From Polyangiaceae bacterium (lineage in GTDB: Bacteria; Myxococcota_A; Polyangia; Polyangiales; Polyangiaceae), in NCBI GenBank assembly GCA_022447485.1, contig JAKVCH010000271.1:1-5029 (forward strand): DNA of 5,029 nucleotides. The letters are read 5' to 3'. The position numbers and the translations under genes were made by a program. The notes beneath the pieces were generated by a model. It had not been told where the DNA came from. It saw nothing but the letters and a program-made list of their open reading frames with translations, and made no database searches. Below are positions 1 through 5,029 of the stretch, in pieces. Numbering within the stretch: position 1 is the first letter of the stretch; each line of letters starts with the position of its first letter.

Positions 1-514
1 TCAGTGAGTCGAGCATGCCGAAGGGCTCATCGAGGAGTAACATTTTCGGTGAAAGTGCGAAGGCGCGTGCGAGGCCGACTCTTTGCTGCATGCCGAGGGA
101 AAGCTCGGATGGCATCTTATTCATCGAGTCACCGAGTCCCATCAGCTCCATGTAGTACTCGACCACGGCTCGACGCTCGGCCTTCGTTGCAGTGGGAAAA
201 ACCCGCTTCACACCGATCATCACGTTGTCGTAGGCGCTCATCCAAGGAAGTAGGCAAGGCGACTGGAAGACGACGCCTCGGTCTGGTCCGGGGCCCATAA
301 TCTCGCGTCCGGCGACAGCAATCCCGCCGTCGGTGATTTCGTTGAGACCGGCGAGCATCGTTAGGACAGTCGACTTGCCGCAGCCCGAGTGACCAAGGAG
401 GGAGATGAATTCACCTTCCTGAATGTTGAGATTGAATTTTTCGACGATGACGGCTGGCCCCTTGGGCGTTTCGTAGGTTTTGCCGAGGTTAAAGAGTTCA
501 ACGTATCCACGCAT
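1..514 (-). CDS. nrtD: Nitrate-type ABC transporter ATPase, second copy (3' end outside window)
   Basis: This is a cytoplasmic nucleotide-binding subunit that would power import through the NrtB permease. I translated 171 codons from ATG 514 to the window edge, and the reading frame stays open. Visible motifs are Walker A GHSGCGKS (41-48), a Q-loop with Gln84 (VVFQSPCLLPW), an ABC signature reading LSLGM (138-142), Walker B MLLLDE (158-163) and a D-loop GMLDS (166-170). The H-loop and the rest of the C-terminus lie beyond the edge; family members are about 250-280 residues. The start is supported by AAGGA (523-527), eight bases upstream. The gene begins 11 bases after the preceding ATPase stops, so the two are surely co-transcribed. 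Leu140 in the signature is odd: Gly is canonical, and from memory Asn is common in nitrate ATPases. ABC ATPase identity is certain. Nitrate assignment comes from the operon, and the symbol nrtD is assigned by gene order. Confidence 0.93.
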   Translation of the reverse strand, partial: MRGYVELFNLGKTYETPKGPAVIVEKFNLNIQEGEFISLLGHSGCGKSTVLTMLAGLNEITDGGIAVAGREIMGPGPDRGVVFQSPCLLPWMSAYDNVMIGVKRVFPTATKAERRAVVEYYMELMGLGDSMNKMPSELSLGMQQRVGLARAFALSPKMLLLDEPFGMLDSL

Positions 515-522
515 GACTGAGA

Positions 523-527
523 TCCTT
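523..527 (-). promoter_or_regulatory. Ribosome binding site of second ATPase
   Basis: AAGGA on the minus strand overlaps the TAA stop (526-528) of the upstream ATPase. An 8-base spacer separates it from ATG 514. The overlap with the stop suggests translational coupling of the two ATPases, which would favour equal amounts of the two subunits. Confidence 0.7.
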
Positions 528-1383
528 ATTGTGCGCGCAGGTCTGCGGGCTTGAGTTGGGGGAGTTCGGGGAGAGGCTTTTGACGCGCTTCTAGTTGGGC
601 TGTCTTTGATTCCTTGCGAACGGTATTCAGGTAGTTGACCACATTATTTCTTAGCTCTTTGAAGCCAGCGTCGTGGTTGAGAGCAGTGCGATCCCGGGGA
701 CGCGGCAGTTGAACGGAGAAGTGCTTCCCGAGGGTTGCGCTTGGTCCGGGCTTCAGGGGAACGATGCGGTCCGCGAGCAGTATTGCCTCGTCGACGTCAT
801 TCGTGACGAGCAGAACCGTTTTCTTCTCTTGCTCCCAGATTTTTGCGATTTCGTCTTGTAGAACTGCTCGCGTGAGGGCGTCGAGAGCACCGAGAGGTTC
901 ATCCATCAACAGGACATCCGGACTCATCGCCAAGGTGCGAGCGAGGGAAACACGCTGACGCATTCCCCCCGACAGCTCATGGGGCTTTTTCGCCATCGCA
1001 GGAGTGAGGCTGACCATGTCCACATAGTGGCGTACGCGTTGGTCCCGTTCTTGAACCGATTGGTCTGCAAAGACTTGGTCCACAGCGAGTCGAATATTTT
1101 CATAAACAGAAAGCCAAGGCAAAAGAGAGTAGTTCTGGAAAACGACCCCTCGATCCGGGCCAGCTGCCACATTTTTTTCGCCTTTGAAAAGTACCTCTCC
1201 ACGATTTGGAAAGAGCAGGCCTGAGAGCAGATTGACCAAGGTGCTCTTGCCACTACCAGAGAAACCGACCACAGCGACAAACTCTCCCTCATCGAGACTG
1301 AGGTCGACGCTCCGGAGGACTTCGGTGGTTCCTCCGCCAGAGCCGAAGGATTTAGACACATTCTTCAATTCAAGAACAGACAT
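526..1383 (-). CDS. nrtC: Nitrate-type ABC transporter ATPase, first copy
   Basis: This is a complete cytoplasmic ABC ATPase of 285 residues, presumed to pair with the following ATPase and energise the NrtB permease. Numbering here is from the upstream ATG at 1389; subtract 2 for the preferred start. Motifs are Walker A GFSGSGKS (42-49), Q-loop Gln85 (VVFQNYSLLPW), signature LSGGM (139-143), Walker B VLLMDE (159-164) and D-loop GALD (167-170). The H-loop position reads VTND, with Asn197 (codon 799-801) where most ABC ATPases have His. Two ATGs are in frame, at 1389 and 1383. The GGGAGG element directly abuts the first and is six bases from the second, so I chose 1383 (MSVLELKN). The last 60 or so residues form a Pro/Gln/Lys-rich tail with no recognisable domain; the NrtA-like C-terminal domain of cyanobacterial NrtC is absent. 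The symbol is assigned by operon order; the family call is secure. Confidence 0.94.
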   Translation of the reverse strand: MSVLELKNVSKSFGSGGGTTEVLRSVDLSLDEGEFVAVVGFSGSGKSTLVNLLSGLLFPNRGEVLFKGEKNVAAGPDRGVVFQNYSLLPWLSVYENIRLAVDQVFADQSVQERDQRVRHYVDMVSLTPAMAKKPHELSGGMRQRVSLARTLAMSPDVLLMDEPLGALDALTRAVLQDEIAKIWEQEKKTVLLVTNDVDEAILLADRIVPLKPGPSATLGKHFSVQLPRPRDRTALNHDAGFKELRNNVVNYLNTVRKESKTAQLEARQKPLPELPQLKPADLRAQ

Positions 1384-1389
1384 GTGCAT

Positions 1390-1395
1390 CCTCCC
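1390..1395 (-). promoter_or_regulatory. Ribosome binding site of first ATPase (decides the start)
   Basis: GGGAGG on the minus strand fills the space between the TAA of nrtB (1396-1398) and an ATG at 1389. With no spacer it cannot serve the 1389 ATG well. Its distance to the in-frame ATG at 1383 is six bases, a normal spacing. This favours the shorter protein and suggests coupling to nrtB translation. Confidence 0.75.
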
Positions 1396-2469
1396 TTAGG
1401 CGTTGGTTTCGCTGTAGCTGACTGAGCGTTGTAAGATGACCATGGTTCGGTCGAGGGCCATGCCGACGATACCAATGGTGAAGACCGCGACCATGATTTG
1501 GGCGAGAGTTTCGCTGGACCCATTTTGGAACATATCCCAGACGAATTTACCCAGCCCAGGATTCTGAGCCAGCATCTCCGCTGCGATCAGAACCATCCAG
1601 CCGACGCCTAAAGAAATCCGGAGACCAGCAAACATCATTGGGAGTGCTGAGGGGATGATAATTTTACGAATGCGGGTCCAGGTGTCTAGTTTCAGAACCT
1701 TGGCGACATTGAGGTGGTCTTTATCGATGGAGGCTACCCCCAGGGCCGTGTTGGCGAGGGTCGGCCAGAGTGAGCAAAGTGCTACTGTGAGTGCTGAACT
1801 AATGAAGCTCTTTTCGAACCAGGCTTCGTCAGGCTTGGTGGTGTAGAGAGCCCCAACGCAAATCATCACAATAGGCAACCAGGCAAGGGGAGAAACTGGC
1901 TTGAAGATTTGGATCAATGGATTCAGCGCTGCTTGGACGAGCTCACTCGTCCCACAAAGCACACCAATCGGAATTGCGATCAGCGAGGCAATCAAAAAGC
2001 CCGCAAAGACGGTCTTTAATGAGGTAAGGATCTGGGTGATGTAGCTCGGGCTAGCTGCGTACTTCGCCGCTAATGCCGTCGCGGCGCTCGAAGACATCTT
2101 CTCAGCCATGACGGCGTCGCCACGGCTTGAGAAGACATCAGCGGCCGCCGAAAACTCAGCGGCTTTTATCGCCTGATCTGCATAGAATTGTGTTTCTGCC
2201 GCCAAGCCCGCCAAGTGAGCGTCCCAGAGCACCACGGCTTGCTGCCAGACCTCCGTTGGCGAAGGTAAGTTGCCGTACTTTGTCATAATGCTCTGGGACG
2301 CGATGCTCCAGGCACCGAGAAAGAGCAGGAAAGCAATCGATGGCGCTCCGAAGTTCATAAAGAGCTTTCGAAATTGTTCCTGACGGTCGTCTCCACGGAA
2401 GAGTCGAACGAAAGGGGCAAAGGCCTCGAGGCCCGTACGGTCCAGTACTTGTAAAATTCTTGCAGACAT
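1396..2469 (-). CDS. nrtB: Nitrate-type ABC transporter permease
   Basis: This inner-membrane channel subunit of 357 residues probably acts as a homodimer with the two ATPases bound on the cytoplasmic side. Predicted membrane segments by eye are about 43-60, 153-172, 193-210, 222-242, 279-299 and 325-345. The core carries NrtB-type sequence, including NPLIQIFKPVSPLAWLPI (183-200) and the coupling-helix (EAA) region NVAKVLKLDTWTRIRKIIIP (254-273), followed by AGLRISLGVGWMVLIAAEML (281-300). It is longer than classical NrtB (about 275 residues) because of an amphipathic N-terminus (1-40) and an Ala-rich, charged, helix-prone segment of about 60 residues (82-142) after the first membrane helix. 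The start ATG 2469 follows GGAG (2480-2483) with a 10-base spacer. The gene lies 50 bases after nrtA and 12 bases before the ATPase start. The BPD permease family call is certain; the nitrate/nitrite substrate follows from nrtA. Confidence 0.94.
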   Translation of the reverse strand: MSARILQVLDRTGLEAFAPFVRLFRGDDRQEQFRKLFMNFGAPSIAFLLFLGAWSIASQSIMTKYGNLPSPTEVWQQAVVLWDAHLAGLAAETQFYADQAIKAAEFSAAADVFSSRGDAVMAEKMSSSAATALAAKYAASPSYITQILTSLKTVFAGFLIASLIAIPIGVLCGTSELVQAALNPLIQIFKPVSPLAWLPIVMICVGALYTTKPDEAWFEKSFISSALTVALCSLWPTLANTALGVASIDKDHLNVAKVLKLDTWTRIRKIIIPSALPMMFAGLRISLGVGWMVLIAAEMLAQNPGLGKFVWDMFQNGSSETLAQIMVAVFTIGIVGMALDRTMVILQRSVSYSETNA

Positions 2470-2479
2470 AGGGTGTGTT

Positions 2480-2483
2480 CTCC
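2480..2483 (-). promoter_or_regulatory. Ribosome binding site of nrtB
   Basis: GGAG on the minus strand lies 10 bases before ATG 2469, at the long end of usual spacing. The 50-base gap between nrtA and nrtB shows no stem-loop with a U-run, so I see no terminator that would separate nrtA from the rest of the operon. Confidence 0.5.
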
Positions 2484-2519
2484 GGTCAGATGATCAATAG
2501 GGGGTTAGGATCGACAGGC

Positions 2520-3926
2520 TCACTCGTGATTGCCGATTTTATGCGCCTTGAGGTAGGCAAGAGGCTTCTTGCCGTCGTATTCGACGCCATCGATGAAGTC
2601 TTTGGTTGCCGGCTTGTAGCCATCGCTATCCCAAGGCACCTCGTTCTTCGCGATCTTTCCTTCGTCCAAAAGATTCTTGGCCGCCTCGAGGTAGACGTCG
2701 GGGAGGTAAATTTTCTTGGCAGTCTCGTGGTACCAAGCTTCCTCTTTCGGCTCTGTGATCTGACCCCAGCGACGCATCTGAGTCAGGAACCAAATAGCAT
2801 CCGAATAGTAAGGGTAAGTGGCGTTGTAGCGATAGAAGACGTTGAAGTCGGGCATCTCGCGCTTATCAGTTTTTTGAAAGAGGAAGGTCCCCGTCATGCT
2901 ATTGGCGATCACCTCTTCATCAGCTCCGACATACTCCTTCTTTGAGAGGATCTTGGCTGCTTCCTTGCGGTTCTCCATACTGCCGTCGAGCCATTTTCCG
3001 GCCCGAATCAGTGCCTTTACGACCGCAACATGGCTCTTTTCATTCTTATCGGCCCAGGCTTTTGAAACGCCGAATACCTTTTCTGGGTTATTTTTCCAGA
3101 TATCGTAATTCGTTGTGACAGGCACGCCGATATCACGAATCACTGCCTGTTGGTTCCAAGGTTCGCCGACGCAATATCCGCCAATTGTGCCAGCTTCGAG
3201 GGTGGCGGGCATCTGAGGAGGAGGGGTGACTGAAAGTAAGACGTCTGCGTCGACTGTTCCGGTGGTGTCGCTCGCCGTGTACATACCCGGGTTAATTCCG
3301 GACGCCGCGAGCCAGTAGCGTATTTCGTAGTTATGGGTCGAGACAGGGAAGACCATGCCCATTTTCAGGGGGTCCCCCTTCTTCTTTGCTGCATCGACAA
3401 CTGGCACAAGAGATTGGGCAGAGATGGGATGAGGAGGAGTTGGTGAATTCAGCTTTGGATCATTTTTTTGCATCTCTTTCCAAATATCATTCGAAACCGT
3501 GATGCCGTTCCCGTTGAGATCCATGCTGAAGGCGGTCACGACCGGCGCCTTTGTACCAAAGCCAATTGTCGCGCCGATCGGCTGGCCTGCGAGCATATGA
3601 GCACCATCTAATTCTCCGGAGATCACTCGGTCGAGGAGTACTTTCCAGTTCGCTTGCGCCTCAAGAGTCACATTCAGGCCTTCTTCTTCGAAGTAGCCTT
3701 TCTCTTTGGCAATCACGAGAGGCGCGCAATCGGTGAGCTTAATGAAACCTAATTTGAGCTCTGTCTTTTCTAGGTCAGACCCCTTGGTCAGTTCTTTGAG
3801 TTTCTCTTCACTGACAGTCGCGGGTTGAATTTTTTTCTGCGGTTCCTTCTTTCCACAGCCGACAGCTGCGAGGGTCATCAGGGAGAAGAGGGAAAGGGTG
3901 ATCGTTCTTCTGTTCGGTCGAAGCAT
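2520..3926 (-). CDS. nrtA: Nitrate-binding lipoprotein of ABC transporter (NrtA/CmpA family)
   Basis: This is the substrate-binding subunit, 468 residues, membrane-anchored and facing the periplasm, which presents the anion to NrtB. A lipoprotein signal runs from a basic start (MLRPNRR) through a hydrophobic stretch to the lipobox AVGC, giving Cys24 as the lipidated residue. A charged linker of about 30 residues follows. Family blocks are HMLAGQPIGATIG (from about 110), THNYEIRYWLA (197-207), VTPPPQMPATLEAGTI (233-248), GYCVGEPWN (250-258), NNPEKVFG (279-286) and WFLTQMRRWGQI (379-390). The His of THNYEIRYWLA probably matches a nitrate-contacting His of NrtA, by analogy only. The frame extends to a TTG at 3944, but ATG 3926 gives a textbook lipoprotein start and has a weak AGAGA 7 bases upstream, so I chose it. 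It is the first gene of the operon, preceded by 457 non-coding bases. Bicarbonate (CmpA) or nitrite binding cannot be excluded; nitrate is the best call. Confidence 0.94.
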   Translation of the reverse strand: MLRPNRRTITLSLFSLMTLAAVGCGKKEPQKKIQPATVSEEKLKELTKGSDLEKTELKLGFIKLTDCAPLVIAKEKGYFEEEGLNVTLEAQANWKVLLDRVISGELDGAHMLAGQPIGATIGFGTKAPVVTAFSMDLNGNGITVSNDIWKEMQKNDPKLNSPTPPHPISAQSLVPVVDAAKKKGDPLKMGMVFPVSTHNYEIRYWLAASGINPGMYTASDTTGTVDADVLLSVTPPPQMPATLEAGTIGGYCVGEPWNQQAVIRDIGVPVTTNYDIWKNNPEKVFGVSKAWADKNEKSHVAVVKALIRAGKWLDGSMENRKEAAKILSKKEYVGADEEVIANSMTGTFLFQKTDKREMPDFNVFYRYNATYPYYSDAIWFLTQMRRWGQITEPKEEAWYHETAKKIYLPDVYLEAAKNLLDEGKIAKNEVPWDSDGYKPATKDFIDGVEYDGKKPLAYLKAHKIGNHE

Positions 3927-3969
3927 TCTTGTTTCTCTGCGCAAAGGTTGGAAATGGCGACACTTTTTT

Positions 3970-4056
3970 GAAACACGTCGAGTCGGATATGGGGGTCCTT
4001 GGCTGAGTTCACGACGTGCCTCAGCGTCGTTCAGATATTCCTTCGAAACGTGTTTC
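3970..4056 (-). promoter_or_regulatory. Candidate structured 5' leader RNA of nrtA
   Basis: In the nrtA sense, GAAACACGT (4056-4048) is perfectly complementary to ACGTGTTTC (3978-3970), 69 bases downstream. After a two-base TT bulge the pairing continues with CGA (4045-4043) to TCG (3981-3979). After a small internal loop, GGAATAT (4041-4035, one A bulged) pairs with ATATCC (3990-3985). The enclosed apex can form either ACGACG/CGTCGT (4030-4025 with 4016-4011) or GCTGAG/CTCAGC (4025-4020 with 4007-4002). These share base 4025 and interleave, so they are alternatives or, with trimming, an H-type pseudoknot. The structure ends 43 bases before the nrtA ATG. No U-run follows it, so it is not a simple terminator. 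The pairing is seen in the sequence; a regulatory role is inference, and I do not recognise a named riboswitch class. Confidence 0.35.
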
Positions 4057-4150
4057 TTTCTGGTAGCGGTTTCAGATCACTTCTGTCTCATTTTTCTCTT
4101 CGAGAATTTAAGCTGAAAGAGCTCGTTTCCTGCGCGTGTCCAAATTCATG

Positions 4151-4173
4151 TTTCATCGTGAAATGATATTTCA
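4151..4173. promoter_or_regulatory. Nested inverted repeats, possible operator
   Basis: Reading the plus strand, TTTCA (4151-4155), TGAAAT (4159-4164) and ATTTCA (4168-4173) alternate with three-base spacers TCG and GAT. The middle element forms a palindrome with either neighbour: TTTCA-TCG-TGAAA and TGAAAT-GAT-ATTTCA. It lies in the most AT-rich part of the nrtA upstream region, about 225 bases before the start codon. A tandem or overlapping dimer-binding site for a transcription factor is plausible; no known regulator's consensus is recognised. Confidence 0.3.
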
Positions 4174-4383
4174 AAAATAAGTCATGGCTCCCGCCCAAGA
4201 GCGTCTGTGTCAGAAGGTCTCTATTTGTGACTCTTTCTGAAACAACTTGGCGCCCAAGAAGAAATAAAAGTAGAGCGATCACTATCGGCCCTCCGGCCTT
4301 CAGCGTTCCCGTCTTGACTCGCGTGGTGTCGAGAAAAGAGAGTGGCAGCAGCTCAGGCTCGCTTCAGCGTGATTCCGAGTCTT

Positions 4384-5029
4384 TCAAGGCGCTTTGATCG
4401 GAATCTGCTTTGGGCCGTAGACAAACTCAGGTCGGGGCAGGTAGGGGTTTTTGGGATGACGTACGAGCGGTAGCCCTTCACCATGGTCTTTGCGGAATCG
4501 ACGCCAGGCAGCCTCAGTGACGAGAGTATAGCCGAGCATGAGACGAATGGGGGGAGTGGGGCTAAAGGCCGAAAGCCTTTCTTCTCCCATGCCGTAGACG
4601 ATGCGCCACCAGCCTTCTGTTTCTCCCGGTGGCTCGAAGTTTTGGCAGACTCTTTCCGCGCCTGCCCAAACAAATCCGCATACGCCTCGGTGGGCGACTA
4701 CTTGTGCTCCGACGGGGATCTTCTCCTGCAGCACAGGGACTACCTTTGACCAAGCCGCATAGTCCGGCTCAGTACGAGTGTTATGGGGTATTGTGTAAAA
4801 CAGAGAGACGATGCTCGTGCCGACGATCAGCGCAGTGATCAGGCGTGAATTTTGCGCCGCGACGAGAGCTAGGCCAAGAGATGTCGGAACGAAGGACATC
4901 AGTAGCAGCCGCCAGGAGATCAGGTCGAAGCCAAAAGGTAGGGCAGGGGCTAGGGTCAGCAAACTTGTGAGCAAAAGAGGTAAGCCAAGAGCCCAGCGAC
5001 GTCTTTTCCAAGTGATCACCGCGAGCACG
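4384..5029 (-). CDS. Hypothetical membrane protein, C-terminal part (5' end outside window)
   Basis: The frame is open to the right edge. The GTG at 5028 is probably an internal codon, so only the last 214 or so residues are seen. After a basic KRRR patch come about three hydrophobic segments (roughly 13-32, 38-58, 62-80). A soluble domain of about 130 residues follows, probably outside the membrane. It contains AHRGVCGFVWAGAERVC (two Cys that could pair), EGWWRIVYGMG, IRLMLGYTLVTE and a Pro-rich end (PKNPYLPRPEF). The layout of several membrane helices followed by an extracytoplasmic tail resembles the ends of multi-spanning glycosyltransferase-like proteins, but no catalytic motif is visible and I do not recognise the family. 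It is 457 bases from nrtA, in the same direction, and is unlikely to belong to the importer operon. The coding call rests on frame length, hydrophobic pattern and compositional coherence. Confidence 0.75.
   Translation of the reverse strand, partial: VLAVITWKRRRWALGLPLLLTSLLTLAPALPFGFDLISWRLLLMSFVPTSLGLALVAAQNSRLITALIVGTSIVSLFYTIPHNTRTEPDYAAWSKVVPVLQEKIPVGAQVVAHRGVCGFVWAGAERVCQNFEPPGETEGWWRIVYGMGEERLSAFSPTPPIRLMLGYTLVTEAAWRRFRKDHGEGLPLVRHPKNPYLPRPEFVYGPKQIPIKAP

Larger units (their letters stand above)
3927..4383 (-). other. Intergenic region with presumed nrtA promoter and leader
   Basis: This 457-base stretch lies between the end of the upstream membrane-protein gene and nrtA. I see no convincing protein gene, tRNA or strong intrinsic terminator. 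It contains an AT-rich section (about 4141-4180) with nested TTTCA/TGAAA inverted repeats, and nearer to nrtA a foldable section (3970-4056). Both are listed separately. It also holds a weak 64-codon frame (4088-4282, minus strand, GTG start) that I do not annotate as a gene. No confident -35/-10 or sigma-54 promoter could be named. The size and content fit a regulated promoter plus a long 5' leader for the importer operon. Confidence 0.6.

Noticed and set aside
924..1361. A 145-codon minus-strand frame overlapping the first ATPase in another reading frame.
   Set aside because: It is an out-of-frame shadow of the ATPase, whose Walker A, signature and Walker B motifs lie in the annotated frame.
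2475..2945. A 156-codon plus-strand frame opposite nrtA.
   Set aside because: Antisense shadow of a strongly recognisable coding sequence; no recognisable domain of its own.
3927..3944. Six-codon N-terminal extension of nrtA starting at TTG 3944.
   Set aside because: No ribosome binding site before the TTG, and the ATG at 3926 gives a standard lipoprotein signal peptide.
4192..4259. Nine-base direct repeat CGCCCAAGA (4192-4200 and 4251-4259), the second inside the palindrome CTTGG-CGC-CCAAG (4246-4258).
   Set aside because: A repeat of this length is expected fairly often by chance in a region of this size, and nothing else marks either copy as functional.
4241..4259. Sigma-54-like promoter on the minus strand (TTGG...TTGT with roughly correct spacing).
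   Set aside because: Only the GG and TTG cores fit; the remaining -24 bases mismatch and the -12 element has T for the conserved C.
4088..4282. HEFGH in the 64-codon frame resembles the HExxH zinc-protease motif.
   Set aside because: The frame is far too short for a metalloprotease and has no supporting context; a chance match.
4287..4298. GGCC-CTCC-GGCC hairpin as terminator of the upstream membrane-protein gene.
   Set aside because: Only a 4-bp stem with no U-run on either strand; no convincing intrinsic terminator was found after position 4384.

Overview
The window carries most of a nitrate-type ABC importer operon on the minus strand. In transcription order (right to left) it encodes a lipoprotein substrate-binding subunit (NrtA), a membrane permease (NrtB), a complete ATPase, and a second ATPase cut off by the left window edge. 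Family recognition rests on long NrtA- and NrtB-type motifs and intact ATPase motifs. No other nitrate gene (reductase, sensor, nitrite reductase) is in view, so 'nitrate' is a family-based substrate call.

Layout: 1-514, partial second ATPase; 526-1383, first ATPase; 1396-2469, permease; 2520-3926, binding lipoprotein; 3927-4383, a 457-base non-coding region holding the presumed promoter and 5' leader; 4384-5029, the C-terminal part of an unrelated, unrecognised membrane protein, also on the minus strand. Gaps inside the operon are 11, 12 and 50 bases with no terminator, so the four genes are probably co-transcribed from the 457-base region.

How the parts work together: NrtA, anchored by a lipidated Cys, captures the anion and delivers it to a NrtB dimer. 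Two different ATPase subunits, probably as a heterodimer, drive import. The ATPases look unequal. The first has Asn where the switch (H-loop) His normally sits, and the second has Leu inside the ABC signature (LSLGM). In a heterodimer these two deviations fall in the same composite ATP site.

Organism: a Gram-negative type bacterium is suggested by the lipoprotein signal and the operon form. The two free-standing ATPases, with no NrtA-like domain fused to the first, are unlike the classical cyanobacterial NrtC arrangement. The protein style reminds me of Verrucomicrobiota or marine Proteobacteria, but this is only an impression.

The least explained part is the nrtA leader. It holds a long-range 9-bp inverted repeat enclosing further collinear stems and two mutually exclusive apical hairpins (3970-4056), plus a separate nested TTTCA/TGAAA inverted-repeat cluster (4151-4173). 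These are candidates for RNA-level and protein-level control.
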